Source: JACNJF01 sp050288105 (GTDB taxonomy: Bacteria > Pseudomonadota > Gammaproteobacteria > GCA-001735895). Taken from it: a stretch of DNA of 64,000 nt. Every line of letters starts with the position of its first letter. The stretch's first letter is position 1. The stretch is taken from positions 1-64,000 of the forward strand of contig JBNKDE010000008.1 of NCBI GenBank assembly GCA_050288105.1. The letters run 5' to 3'. Below, one piece after another: positions 17,983-27,356 of the stretch. Below the pieces are notes generated by a model. It was not told where the DNA came from. It worked only from the letters and a program-made list of their open reading frames with translations, and searched no databases. The position numbers and the translations under genes were made by a program.

Positions 17983-19602
17983 TTAGTTGTTGATCAACGA
18001 TATCTTTTTCGAGTTTCGATTGCTGGTTTCGGGTTGCAGGATGGTCACTTCGGCTTTTTCCAGCATATCCGGATAATCCAGCGTGTAGTGCAAGCCACGA
18101 CTTTCCTTGCGTGACATAGCCGAACGAATAATTAGTTCAGCTACCACCACCAGATTACGTAACTCGAGCAAATCTGCGGTAACACGGAAGTTACCATAGT
18201 ATTCGTTGATTTCGCGTTTCAGCAGGTGTACTCGGTTGAGTGCGCGCTCCAGACGCTTATTGGTTCGCACGATACCCACGTAGTCCCACATAAATCGCCT
18301 CAGCTCATCCCAGTTGTGTGCGACCACTACCTCTTCATCAGAATCGGTGACCATGGACTCATCCCAGTTGACGAGGCGTCCTGGTTTAGGGGTGCTGGAA
18401 ATCGTCTGGATGATATGTTGAGCCGTGGCGCGTGAATAACTCAGGCATTCGAGCAGCGAATTGCTCGCCATGCGGTTGGCGCCGTGCAAACCGGAATACG
18501 AAGCCTCGCCAATCGCATACAGATTTTCCAGGTCGGTCTGCCCATGCAGATCGATCATGATGCCGCCACAGGTATAGTGTGCGGCCGGGACTACCGGAAT
18601 GGGCTGGCTGGTGATGTCGATATCATATTGTTTGCAGCGTTCATAAATGGTCGGGAAATGAGATTTGATAAAAGCCCGGCTCTTGTGGCTGATATCAAGA
18701 TAGACACAGTCGATACCCAGCCTCTTCATTTCGTGGTCGATAGCACGCGCTACGATATCACGCGGTGCCAGCTCGGCGCGCTCATCAAAATGCTGCATGA
18801 AACGCTTGCCATTGGGTAATCGTAGTTTGGCGCCTTCTCCACGCAACGCCTCGGAAATGAGGAAGGTTCTTGCTTCCGGGTGATACAGGCAGGTCGGGTG
18901 AAATTGCATAAACTCCATATTCGCAACGCGACATCCTGCACGCCAGGCCATGGCGATGCCATCCCCGGTTGATCCGTCCGGGTTGCTGGTGTAAAGGTAT
19001 ACCTTGCTTGCACCACCGGTCGCCAGGATCACCTTTCGTGCCGAAAAAACATTCACCTGGTGATTTGACACGTTATAGGCGTATACCCCTACACATTTAT
19101 TATGTCGTGTAATCAGGTCGATCGCATGATGCTGGTTGAATACCGTGATGTTGGATTTCTCGATCACATGTGCCTGCAGGGTTTGCTGCATGGCTTTACC
19201 GGTTGCATCAGCGGCGTGTACTACCCGGCGTTTACTATGACCGCCTTCACGAGTTAGATGGTAGCCACTTTTGGATACATCCTGACGATCCTTGGTAAAG
19301 GGCATCCCCAGGTTTGCCAGCCAGTTAATGATTTCTGGACCACTCTCCGTCACTGTTTTTACAGTTTGCGGATCACACAGGCCTGCCCCGGCGATCTGGG
19401 TATCAATGCTGTGTAACTCGAAAGAGTCTTCGGGTTCGAGTACCGCTGATATGCCACCCTGGGCATAGTTGCTGGAGCAGCGATCAAAACCGTTCTTGGC
19501 GAACAGGGCAATTGACAGATTGTCAGGCAGTTGCAACGCCAGCGAGGAGCCGGAAGCGCCGCTGCCGATAATGACTATGTCAAAGTGGAATTGTTTACTC
19601 AT
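17983..19602 (-). CDS. nadB: L-aspartate oxidase
   Basis: The enzyme oxidises L-aspartate to iminoaspartate, the first step of NAD synthesis from aspartate. From ATG 19602 it is 539 residues, like E. coli NadB (540). The N-terminal FAD motif IIGSGASGSS, the family segments HYTCGGIMIDLHG and GLHGANRMASNSLLECLSYS, and the C-terminal RKESRGLHY are all present. An upstream ATG at 19674 would add 24 residues ahead of the FAD-binding strand that other NadB proteins lack, so I prefer the internal ATG. The gene is divergent from rpoE, as in many Gammaproteobacteria. Confidence 0.96.
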   Translation of the reverse strand: MSKQFHFDIVIIGSGASGSSLALQLPDNLSIALFAKNGFDRCSSNYAQGGISAVLEPEDSFELHSIDTQIAGAGLCDPQTVKTVTESGPEIINWLANLGMPFTKDRQDVSKSGYHLTREGGHSKRRVVHAADATGKAMQQTLQAHVIEKSNITVFNQHHAIDLITRHNKCVGVYAYNVSNHQVNVFSARKVILATGGASKVYLYTSNPDGSTGDGIAMAWRAGCRVANMEFMQFHPTCLYHPEARTFLISEALRGEGAKLRLPNGKRFMQHFDERAELAPRDIVARAIDHEMKRLGIDCVYLDISHKSRAFIKSHFPTIYERCKQYDIDITSQPIPVVPAAHYTCGGIMIDLHGQTDLENLYAIGEASYSGLHGANRMASNSLLECLSYSRATAQHIIQTISSTPKPGRLVNWDESMVTDSDEEVVVAHNWDELRRFMWDYVGIVRTNKRLERALNRVHLLKREINEYYGNFRVTADLLELRNLVVVAELIIRSAMSRKESRGLHYTLDYPDMLEKAEVTILQPETSNRNSKKISLINN

Positions 19603-19687
19603 CGTAGCTATAGATCCGCATCTGAAAACCGATTGATAAGGGAAAGTATGCAGAGATTTCTTAAAAAACACCACGCCTGACTATAAA

Positions 19688-19716
19688 TTGATACAAATTT
19701 CTAACTTGTGCAGAAT
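19688..19716 (+). promoter_or_regulatory. Probable sigma-70 promoter of the rpoE operon
   Basis: TTGATA (19688-19693) and CAGAAT (19711-19716) are separated by 17 bases, matching 5/6 and 4/6 of the consensus. Transcription would begin near 19723, about 84 bases before the rpoE ATG. I looked for a sigma-E autoregulatory promoter in the same gap and found no good GAACTT...TCTGA pair. Confidence 0.45.
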
Positions 19717-19806
19717 CTTTTGATATATTCCCTGTCAGATAGGTGGGTTAATACTACTGGCGCTGGTTGAAAGGCTAGTTAAAGAAAATCAAAACAAGGT
19801 TATTTA

Positions 19807-20382
19807 ATGGGGTCGAAAGAATTAGACATCGAGTTGGTTGAGCGTGTCCAGCAGGGAGACAAAGCTGCGTTTGACGTTCTGGTACAGAAATATCAGCAAA
19901 AGGTTATTAATTTGATCTCTCGATTTGTATCTGACCATAGTGAGTGTTACGACGTTGCCCAGGAAACCTTTATCAAGGCGTATAGAGCACTACCCAATTT
20001 TAGAGGGGATAGCCAGTTTTATACCTGGCTGTATAGAATTGCTGCCAATACAGCTAAAAACCACCTGGCTTCACAAGGTCGTAAAACACCTAATTATGCA
20101 GTCGATGTCGATGATGCCGAGCATTTCACGGGTGAGAGCGGTTTAAAAGAATTGACCAATCCCGAGAACTTATTATTGACTGATGAAATCAAACACACGA
20201 TTTATTCAGCCATAGAAGCGTTACCGGATGATTTAAAATCAGCGATTACCTTACGTGAGATCGAGGGTTTGAGTTATGAGGAGATAGCTTCGGTAATGGA
20301 TTGCCCTATTGGTACGGTCAGATCACGGATATTTCGTGCACGAGATGCCATTGATAAGGAACTAAGACCGTTGCTGGAGTGA
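19807..20382 (+). CDS. rpoE: RNA polymerase sigma-E factor (RpoE/AlgU)
   Basis: This 191-residue ECF sigma factor controls the envelope stress response. Region 2 appears as FIKAYRALPNFRGDSQFYTW (about residues 57-76) and region 4 as LREIEGLSYEEIASVMDCPI followed by GTVRSRIFRARD, both nearly identical to E. coli RpoE. It is followed at 36 bases by its anti-sigma factor gene rseA. The product is held at the membrane by RseA until misfolded outer-membrane proteins trigger proteolysis. Confidence 0.97.
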   Translation: MGSKELDIELVERVQQGDKAAFDVLVQKYQQKVINLISRFVSDHSECYDVAQETFIKAYRALPNFRGDSQFYTWLYRIAANTAKNHLASQGRKTPNYAVDVDDAEHFTGESGLKELTNPENLLLTDEIKHTIYSAIEALPDDLKSAITLREIEGLSYEEIASVMDCPIGTVRSRIFRARDAIDKELRPLLE

Positions 20383-20418
20383 CTAATTGATATCTATGAG
20401 AATAGCGGAATTGACAAG

Positions 20419-21066
20419 ATGAACGAGCAAAAAGAACAACTATCTGCGCTGATGGATGATTTTCATGCGTCCGATGATGAGCAACAGGTGCTCAAGGCGC
20501 TATTGGCTGATATTAATCAGCGCAATACCTTGGGTCGCTACCAGTTGATTGGCGATACTTTACGCAATGAGTTATCCGATCATATACGCCCTGGATTTGC
20601 CGCTGATGTTATGTCTCAGATTGAACAGGAGCCTTCTCTCAAGGTTTCGGTTAACAAAAAGCCAACCCGGGTTTCCTCAAATGGTGGATTATGGAACTGG
20701 CTTTTCAAACCAGTTGCAGGTCTTGCGGTTGCAGCGGCAGTCGCTGTAGTCACCATTTCTACCTTGCAGGCCCCGGCGCCGGTCAATAATCAGCTTGACC
20801 AGGTTGCAAAGGCTGAGGCGGAAGCAAATCAGGCCAAGGTTGATTTACTGGCGCAACTTCCTGTGCTGCAGAATGGTACGCGAAGGGTATCCACCAATGC
20901 GCCGGCCCCTACACTGGTCAATGGAATGAACTGGAAGATTAAACGTAATGAACCTGCTATGCAGAATAAATTGAATATTTATCTGATCAATCACAATGAG
21001 TATTCTAATTCTATGAGCGGGATTATTCCTCAGGCAAGAGTAGTGGGATTTGATGACCAGAAGTAA
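20419..21066 (+). CDS. rseA: Anti-sigma-E factor RseA (MucA)
   Basis: The 215-residue protein starts with the sigma-binding domain (EQLSALMDDF, residues 6-15) typical of RseA/MucA, has one membrane span near residues 95-115 (rich in Ala and Val), and a periplasmic tail. It sequesters RpoE at the inner membrane and is degraded by regulated proteolysis under stress. The next gene, rseB, starts within its last codons. Confidence 0.93.
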   Translation: MNEQKEQLSALMDDFHASDDEQQVLKALLADINQRNTLGRYQLIGDTLRNELSDHIRPGFAADVMSQIEQEPSLKVSVNKKPTRVSSNGGLWNWLFKPVAGLAVAAAVAVVTISTLQAPAPVNNQLDQVAKAEAEANQAKVDLLAQLPVLQNGTRRVSTNAPAPTLVNGMNWKIKRNEPAMQNKLNIYLINHNEYSNSMSGIIPQARVVGFDDQK

Positions 21067-22057
21067 TCTTAGTCAGCAGGGCCTGGTAAATTTTATCCAA
21101 ATAGTTTTATTCGGTTCCCTGATGTTAATGGGAACCGTTAGTTTTGCGAATACGCAGAATGACGCGATGCAATGGATTCAGAAAATGTCGCGTGCGATGC
21201 AGGAGCTGAGCTATCAGGGGCGATTTGTTTATCTGCATAATGGACAGATGGAAAGCATGTCAATCGTACATGTTAATGACGATCAGGGACATCGTGAAAG
21301 GCTGGTTTCCCTGAATGGAGAAGCACGTGAAATTCTCCGCGACGATAAGAACCTGACCTGCATCTGGCCATCTAGCAAGCAGGTGGTGGTAGACCAGGTA
21401 AATCAGTCGAACAACATCTCACCAATCTGGATTCCTGAAGATGTACTGAGACTGTCAAAATATTATGAATTTAATATGGTTGGTAATGACCGGGTTGCTG
21501 ACCATGATGCCATTATTATTTCTATTTTACCCAAGGATGAATTCAGGTATGGAATGAAAGTCTGGCTGGATAAAGATACTGGACTGCTTGTGCAATCCTC
21601 TGTAATAGATGCAAAAGGTGACAGTGTCGAGCAGGTAATGTTTACCGAGTTAACATTGCTCAATGATGAACAGCAGCATGCATTCTCTGCTTTACCACAA
21701 ATTGACGATAGTTTTGCATTTGTCCGCTCCCACGAAGGTGTCGATGGGAGTCGTTTAAACTCTGATAGTAAATGGCAGCTTAAATCTTTACCCGGAGGTT
21801 TCTGGCTCGCTTCTGCCTTTCGTAAAAAAATGAGCGCTTCAGAAGAATTTACTCAGCAAATGATTTTTACCGATGGTATGGCTTCTGTGTCTGTTTTTAT
21901 AGAACAAACCAATAGCGATCAGTTATCGGGTGAATCTTCAATGGGTGCCGTGAATGCCTTCGGCACTCGGTATAAAGATTATACCATTACGGCTATCGGT
22001 GAAGTCCCTGCAATCACCGTACGAAAGATGGCCGAATCGGTCATTTATCTCAACTAA
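21053..22057 (+). CDS. rseB: RseB/MucB periplasmic regulator of sigma-E
   Basis: The 334-residue protein has a signal peptide ending near FANTQ and the MucB/RseB domain (LSYQGRFVYLHNGQMESM near residue 55; the region GGFWLASAFRKK in the C-terminal domain). RseB binds the periplasmic tail of RseA and shields it from DegS; it senses mislocalised lipopolysaccharide or lipoprotein. ATG 21053 overlaps the end of rseA by 14 bases and has GTGGGA upstream. A TTG three bases earlier is an alternative start. Confidence 0.95.
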   Translation: MTRSNLSQQGLVNFIQIVLFGSLMLMGTVSFANTQNDAMQWIQKMSRAMQELSYQGRFVYLHNGQMESMSIVHVNDDQGHRERLVSLNGEAREILRDDKNLTCIWPSSKQVVVDQVNQSNNISPIWIPEDVLRLSKYYEFNMVGNDRVADHDAIIISILPKDEFRYGMKVWLDKDTGLLVQSSVIDAKGDSVEQVMFTELTLLNDEQQHAFSALPQIDDSFAFVRSHEGVDGSRLNSDSKWQLKSLPGGFWLASAFRKKMSASEEFTQQMIFTDGMASVSVFIEQTNSDQLSGESSMGAVNAFGTRYKDYTITAIGEVPAITVRKMAESVIYLN

Positions 22058-22061
22058 TCCC

Positions 22062-22490
22062 ATGATTGAACAACAAGCTCAGGTTACTCAGGTCAAAGGC
22101 GATCAGGTGTGGATGAGCGTACAACGTAAATCGACCTGCCAGCATTGCCAATTAAGCGAAGGATGCGGCACCGGTAGTCTGGGGCGACTGATAGGGTATA
22201 AAAACACGCAATGGGTATTTCCCAATAAACTGGGGCTTAAAAAAGGTGACAAAGTTATATTATCAATCCCTGACAGGTCATATCTTTTAGGTTCAGCTCT
22301 GGTTTATATCTTGCCATTATTTGCATTTTTTATTTGTGCTGTGGTAGTTGAAACGCTCTGGCATACAGAATGGCTGACAGTAGTATTGTCTTTGTTGAGT
22401 CTGGGCGCTGGTTTTTTAATTTCAGGTCGCTTATCACGCCATCATTATTCCCGGGATTTGCAGCCTGAAATCTTGCGTCAAATTTTGTGA
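22062..22490 (+). CDS. rseC: RseC/MucC family inner-membrane protein
   Basis: The 142-residue protein has an N-terminal Cys cluster (CQHCQLSEGCGTG, about residues 24-36) that fits an iron-sulphur or redox site and two membrane spans near residues 75-115. These are the hallmarks of RseC/MucC, a positive modulator of sigma-E linked in some bacteria to the Rnf/SoxR reducing system. ATG 22062 is used because it lies 4 bases after the rseB stop; the frame continues upstream inside rseB without family similarity. The presence of rnf genes nearby makes an RseC-Rnf link worth remembering. Confidence 0.93.
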   Translation: MIEQQAQVTQVKGDQVWMSVQRKSTCQHCQLSEGCGTGSLGRLIGYKNTQWVFPNKLGLKKGDKVILSIPDRSYLLGSALVYILPLFAFFICAVVVETLWHTEWLTVVLSLLSLGAGFLISGRLSRHHYSRDLQPEILRQIL

Positions 22491-22547
22491 ACCTCGTTAT
22501 AGAGTTTTAGTCATAGTAGTCGTTACTTTATTTTAAAGAGATTAGAA

Positions 22548-23966
22548 ATGAAAAAAATTATCCCGCTATTTTTTGTTGCTATTAGCATACTTTTTTTCAA
22601 TGCCCAGGTAGCAAGCGCGAGTCAGTTACCAGACTTTACCGGTATCGTAGAAAATGCCAAGGATTCAGTCGTTAATATCAGTACTTCTAAAACGATTAAG
22701 ACGCAGCAACTGAGAAAACATCTGGAAATTCCCGAATTTCCCGAAGGTTCACCATTTGGTGAGTTATTTAAAAAATTCTTTGATCAGGATGGTATGGGTA
22801 TTCCTGACCGTGAAACCAGTTCTTTAGGTTCAGGTTTTATTATCTCTAAAGATGGATATATTCTTACCAATCACCACGTAGTGGATGGTGCAGATGAAGT
22901 CATTGTTAGATTGAATAACCGTCAGGAGTACGAAGCAACCGTGGTTGGTTCTGACAAGGATTCTGATGTTGCTTTAATCAAGATTGAAGGCGATGACTTT
23001 CCGGTATTGAAATTTGGTGATTCAAATGAGCTCAAGGTCGGTGAGTGGGTGCTGGCAATCGGATCTCCCTTTGGTTTCGATCACACGGTGACCGCAGGTA
23101 TCGTGAGCGCAAAAAGCCGCAGTTTACCCAGTGATAACTATGTACCCTTTATTCAAACCGATGTAGCAATTAACCCAGGTAACTCAGGGGGACCACTGTT
23201 TAATATGGATGGTGAAGTCGTGGGTATCAACTCACAGATCTATAGCCGTTCAGGTGGGTTTATGGGCCTGTCGTTCGCAATTCCTATAGAAATGGCGGTT
23301 GATGTGGCCATGCAAATTAAGGATAGCGGTAAAGTTTCTCGCGGCTGGCTAGGTGTACTGATTCAGGAAGTGACTCGTGATCTCGCGGAGACTTTTGGCA
23401 TGAAAACGCCTCATGGTGCTTTGGTAGCCAAGGTGCTGGATGATAGCCCAGCGCAACAGGCTGGATTGCAGGTGGGTGACGTGATTGTGGAATTTAATGG
23501 CAAAAAAGTCACTCGCTCAAGTAGTTTACCTCCTCTGGTTGGTAGAACCCCGGTAGATAAATATGCGGATGTAACCATCATCCGAAACCAGAGGGAGAAA
23601 ACAATTAAGGTGAAGATTGCCCAGTTACCTTCCGATATTACCCAGGCCTCGGCACCTGTGGTTGAGCCTCAGAAGATTGAGAAATCTGCATTGGGTATGA
23701 GTGTCTCGCCACTGGATCAGGCGACTCGGGATCAATTGAATGTGTCTTCGGGCGTATTGGTAGAAAGCGTGGATGAACAGGGGCCAGCCAGCAGCGCTGG
23801 TATTCGTAAGGGTGATGTCATTAGTATGATCGATAACCATGGCGTCAACAGTATCGATGAGTTTGACCAGGTAGTTGACGGATTGAAAGATCAGAAATCG
23901 GTAGCGATATTGATTCAGCGCAACAACGGCCCGGTATTTCTGGCAATCAAACCTGATAAGTCCTGA
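22548..23966 (+). CDS. mucD: Periplasmic serine protease, DegQ/MucD family
   Basis: The 472-residue HtrA-type protease carries a signal peptide (about residues 1-24), a trypsin-like domain with the triad His (TNHHVV), Asp (DSDVAL) and Ser (GNSGGP), and two C-terminal PDZ domains (about residues 270-365 and 380-470). It degrades or refolds damaged envelope proteins and, as MucD, damps sigma-E activation. Its place directly after rpoE-rseABC matches algU-mucABCD of Pseudomonas, which is why I name it mucD rather than degP. Confidence 0.95.
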   Translation: MKKIIPLFFVAISILFFNAQVASASQLPDFTGIVENAKDSVVNISTSKTIKTQQLRKHLEIPEFPEGSPFGELFKKFFDQDGMGIPDRETSSLGSGFIISKDGYILTNHHVVDGADEVIVRLNNRQEYEATVVGSDKDSDVALIKIEGDDFPVLKFGDSNELKVGEWVLAIGSPFGFDHTVTAGIVSAKSRSLPSDNYVPFIQTDVAINPGNSGGPLFNMDGEVVGINSQIYSRSGGFMGLSFAIPIEMAVDVAMQIKDSGKVSRGWLGVLIQEVTRDLAETFGMKTPHGALVAKVLDDSPAQQAGLQVGDVIVEFNGKKVTRSSSLPPLVGRTPVDKYADVTIIRNQREKTIKVKIAQLPSDITQASAPVVEPQKIEKSALGMSVSPLDQATRDQLNVSSGVLVESVDEQGPASSAGIRKGDVISMIDNHGVNSIDEFDQVVDGLKDQKSVAILIQRNNGPVFLAIKPDKS

Positions 23967-23969
23967 TCC

Positions 23970-24236
23970 TTGACTGACTCATCTACACTTCGCTTTACCC
24001 TGTATTATCGCGAAAACTGCCACCTGTGCGAGTCCATGAGACTCGCGCTGGTGAAACTGCAGAAAAAGGTCGATTTCGGCTGGCAGGAGGTCGATATCGA
24101 CCGGGATACTGACCTGATCTGGCGTTATGACACGCTGGTACCGGTACTGGAATTTGATGGCAAAGAAGTGTGCCATTATTTTATAGACGAAGAGGCTATC
24201 CGGGATTTGTTATCAAATTGCTCTGGCAACACATAG
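23970..24236 (+). CDS. Glutaredoxin-like (DUF836-type) small thiol protein
   Basis: The 88-residue protein has a thioredoxin-like fold pattern with CHLC at residues 17-20 and the cis-Pro region TLVPVLEFDG. It likely acts as a small thiol-disulphide protein; the partner is unknown. The frame opens with TTG 3 bases after the mucD stop; there is no ATG in the right place. Such proteins commonly sit between mucD and lepA in Gammaproteobacteria. Confidence 0.85.
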   Translation: MTDSSTLRFTLYYRENCHLCESMRLALVKLQKKVDFGWQEVDIDRDTDLIWRYDTLVPVLEFDGKEVCHYFIDEEAIRDLLSNCSGNT

Positions 24237-24320
24237 TTTTTTACTAAATTCACTTTCACGCTGTTGCTTTGCAACGCTTTCCCGTAAAATTCGCAGGCTT
24301 TTCAAACCGGGCTTTTATCT

Positions 24321-26117
24321 ATGCGGATGCAGAATATCCGAAACTTTTCCATTATTGCTCATATCGATCACGGTAAATCTACTATCGCAGACCGTTTTAT
24401 CCAGATTTGCGAAGGCTTAACCGAACGCGAAATGTCTGAACAGGTGCTGGATTCTATGGATCTGGAACGTGAGCGTGGAATTACCATCAAGGCCCAGTCA
24501 GTATCATTGAAATATACCGCCCGAGATGGCGAGGTATACCAGCTGAATTTTATTGATACACCAGGGCATGTCGATTTCTCCTACGAGGTCTCACGATCGC
24601 TGGCTGCTTGCGAAGGCGCGTTGCTGGTAGTAGATGCCTCGCAAGGTGTAGAGGCGCAGTCGGTAGCAAACTGTTATACCGCTATTGATATGGATCTGGA
24701 AGTGATTCCTGTACTCAACAAAATTGACCTGCCAGCAGCTGATCCCGAGCGGGTTAAGAAAGAGATTGAGGATATTATCGGCCTGGATGCCAGTGAAGCC
24801 ATTCAGGTAAGCGCCAAGACCGGTGTCGGAATTGATGATTTGCTGGAGCAGCTGATTGCCAAAGTGCCGCCTCCGCAAGGTGATGAGGAATTACCCTGTA
24901 AAGCCCTGATTATAGATTCCTGGTTCGATAGCTATGTAGGCGTGATCACCCTGGTGCGCGTTATGCAGGGCCGTATTAAACCGCGCCAGAAAATAAAAAT
25001 GATGTCTACCGGCTATGAATTTCTGGTAGACCAGGTAGGTGTCTTTACACCTAAGCGCAAAGCAACCGAACAGCTCTCCAGTGGGGAGGTTGGCTACATC
25101 ATATCTGGCATCAAGGATATCGAGTCGGCAAAAGTAGGGGATACGATTACTTTATCGCAAAACCCCGCCGACAGGGCACTGCCTGGTTTTAAGGAGGTGC
25201 AGCCGCGGGTGTTTGCCGGTTTATTTCCGATCAGCTCAGATGATTATGAAGATTGTCGGGAAGCTTTGAAGAAACTTAAATTGAATGACGCAGCCCTGCA
25301 GTTTGAACCGGAAACCTCGCAGGCATTGGGTTTTGGCTTTCGTTGCGGGTTTCTGGGTATGCTGCATATGGAAATCGTGCAGGAGCGCCTGGAGCGTGAA
25401 TACGATCTGGACCTGATCACAACAGCGCCAACGGTTATCTATCAGGTGGAAAGCACTTCGGGTGAAGTGATCGAAATCCATAACCCGTCCGAACTGCCTG
25501 CGGTTAATAAAATCAATGAGATACGTGAACCGATCATTCGTGCCAATATCCTCACGCCTGAAGCTTATATTGGTGCCATCATCACCTTGTGTATAGAAAA
25601 GCGAGGGGTACAGAAGCAGATCCAGTATATGGGGAGTCAGGTCTCTATTGTTTATGAATTACCGATGAGCGAAGTCGTGCTGGATTTCTTTGACCGTTTA
25701 AAGAGTGTTAGTCGTGGCTATGCCTCTTTCGACTATGAGTTTGTCAGGTTTGAGGCGGCCAATCTGGTGAAACTGGACGTGTTGATTAATAGTGAGCGCG
25801 TGGATGCTTTATCCATCATTGTTCATCGTGATAATGCTGACTATCGAGGACGCGAACTGGCCAGTAAGATGAAAGACCTGATTCCGCGCCAGATGTTTGA
25901 TGTCGCCATACAGGCTGCGATAGGTGCCCATATCATCGCCAGAACGAATGTGAAGGCGCTACGAAAAAATGTAACGGCAAAATGTTATGGTGGTGATGTT
26001 TCTCGTAAAAAGAAACTGCTTGAAAAACAGAAGGCCGGTAAAAAACGTATGAAACAGGTTGGACGTGTCGAAATTCCGCAGGATGCCTTTCTAGCCGTGC
26101 TACAGGTAGATAAGTAA
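24321..26117 (+). CDS. lepA: Elongation factor 4 (LepA), ribosome back-translocase
   Basis: The 598-residue GTPase is LepA throughout: G1 AHIDHGKST, G3 DTPGHVDF, G4 NKIDLP, then EF-G-like domains and the LepA-specific C-terminal domain (KMKDLIPRQMFDVAIQAAIG). It acts on ribosomes during initiation or stalled elongation. It leads the lepA-lepB-rnc-era-recO-pdxJ-acpS cluster. Confidence 0.97.
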   Translation: MRMQNIRNFSIIAHIDHGKSTIADRFIQICEGLTEREMSEQVLDSMDLERERGITIKAQSVSLKYTARDGEVYQLNFIDTPGHVDFSYEVSRSLAACEGALLVVDASQGVEAQSVANCYTAIDMDLEVIPVLNKIDLPAADPERVKKEIEDIIGLDASEAIQVSAKTGVGIDDLLEQLIAKVPPPQGDEELPCKALIIDSWFDSYVGVITLVRVMQGRIKPRQKIKMMSTGYEFLVDQVGVFTPKRKATEQLSSGEVGYIISGIKDIESAKVGDTITLSQNPADRALPGFKEVQPRVFAGLFPISSDDYEDCREALKKLKLNDAALQFEPETSQALGFGFRCGFLGMLHMEIVQERLEREYDLDLITTAPTVIYQVESTSGEVIEIHNPSELPAVNKINEIREPIIRANILTPEAYIGAIITLCIEKRGVQKQIQYMGSQVSIVYELPMSEVVLDFFDRLKSVSRGYASFDYEFVRFEAANLVKLDVLINSERVDALSIIVHRDNADYRGRELASKMKDLIPRQMFDVAIQAAIGAHIIARTNVKALRKNVTAKCYGGDVSRKKKLLEKQKAGKKRMKQVGRVEIPQDAFLAVLQVDK

Positions 26118-26178
26118 CCCTGTTCTGGCTGGTTTCGGGCTTATCGAAGATTTTAATATTATAAGGGTTGAATTTAAT

Positions 26179-26976
26179 ATGATTCATTTTGATTTTGAAT
26201 TTGTACTGGTCGCTGCAGTTGCTCTGAGTGGCTTTATATGGCTTGTTGATAAGCTTTTCCTGGCTTCAAAAAGGCAGCTCAAATCCAGTGGCACCTCATC
26301 ACCTGATCCAGTACTGGTTGAATATTCCAAGTCCTTTTTCCCTGTCCTGCTTGCGGTGTTGATCCTGCGTTCTTTTATTTATGAACCGTTTCGCATTCCA
26401 TCAGGATCTATGATGCCAACGCTGCTGGTGGGTGATTTCATCCTGGTGAATAAATATACTTACGGTCTACGTCTGCCGGTGCTACATACGCAGGTGACCG
26501 AAGGCGTTAAACCGGCACGAGGTGATGTCGCTGTATTTCGCTTTCCTAACGATGAGTCGGTCGATTTTATTAAGCGGGTTATTGGCTTACCAGGGGATCA
26601 CGTGAGCTATTATGGTCGCCGCCTGATTATCAACGGCAAGGCTCTGGAGGTAGATTTTAAGGAAGATTATCCGGGGCAGGGTACTGGCAAGGATAATATG
26701 AAAGGTGCCAAAGTTTATGTTGAACAGCAGGGAAATCATTCCTATACCATGATGACGGATCCCGCTGTTGAATTTAGTACTGAAGGAGAGCTGGTAGTAC
26801 CGGAAGGTCATTACTTTGTCATGGGTGATAACCGCGATCACAGTAACGATAGCCGTTACTGGGGATTTGTGCCGGAAAATAATCTGGTTGGTAAAGCGGT
26901 TCGCATCTGGATGCACTGGGATTGGCGAGATGGCGGTAGTGGTCTAGACTTATCAAGGATTGGGCAGAAAATATAA
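26179..26976 (+). CDS. lepB: Signal peptidase I
   Basis: The 265-residue inner-membrane protease removes signal peptides from exported proteins. It has two N-terminal membrane segments, the catalytic Ser in IPSGSMMPTL (near residue 76), the catalytic Lys in FIKRVIGLPGD (near 133), and box E GDNRDHSNDSRYWG (near 215). AAGGG lies upstream of the ATG. Confidence 0.96.
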   Translation: MIHFDFEFVLVAAVALSGFIWLVDKLFLASKRQLKSSGTSSPDPVLVEYSKSFFPVLLAVLILRSFIYEPFRIPSGSMMPTLLVGDFILVNKYTYGLRLPVLHTQVTEGVKPARGDVAVFRFPNDESVDFIKRVIGLPGDHVSYYGRRLIINGKALEVDFKEDYPGQGTGKDNMKGAKVYVEQQGNHSYTMMTDPAVEFSTEGELVVPEGHYFVMGDNRDHSNDSRYWGFVPENNLVGKAVRIWMHWDWRDGGSGLDLSRIGQKI

Positions 26977-26987
26977 ATGAGATCAAT

Positions 26988-27356
26988 ATGAATAAACATT
27001 CTCAAAAAGGTATTACAACAGTTGGCTGGATAATTATTATCGCTATTTTTGGTAGCATTGTGCTTACCGGCCTGAAAATCTTACCCATGTATCTGGAATA
27101 TTTTAACGTTCAATCGGTGGTGGATTCCGTCGTGAACGATCCCAGTATAGACGCAACATCGAAAAAAGACTTATGGACCGCCATCAACAAACGTCTGCTG
27201 ATTAATCAGGTGCGCAGTATCAAGCGCGAGAATGTCAGCTTTTCACGCAAAGATGGCGTGACCACGATTGTTGTTGATTACAATGTCGAAAAGCCCTATA
27301 TCGCTCAGCTTTATCTGGGTGGCAGGTTTAATTACACAGCAGAGATTAAAAGGTGA
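26988..27356 (+). CDS. DUF4845 single-span membrane protein
   Basis: The 122-residue protein has an N-terminal membrane anchor (about residues 8-32) preceded by a short QKGITTVGW segment resembling a pilin-like N-terminus, and a small soluble domain. The family is almost always found between lepB and rnc, but its function is unknown to me. It begins 11 bases after lepB and its stop overlaps the rnc GTG start. Confidence 0.9.
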   Translation: MNKHSQKGITTVGWIIIIAIFGSIVLTGLKILPMYLEYFNVQSVVDSVVNDPSIDATSKKDLWTAINKRLLINQVRSIKRENVSFSRKDGVTTIVVDYNVEKPYIAQLYLGGRFNYTAEIKR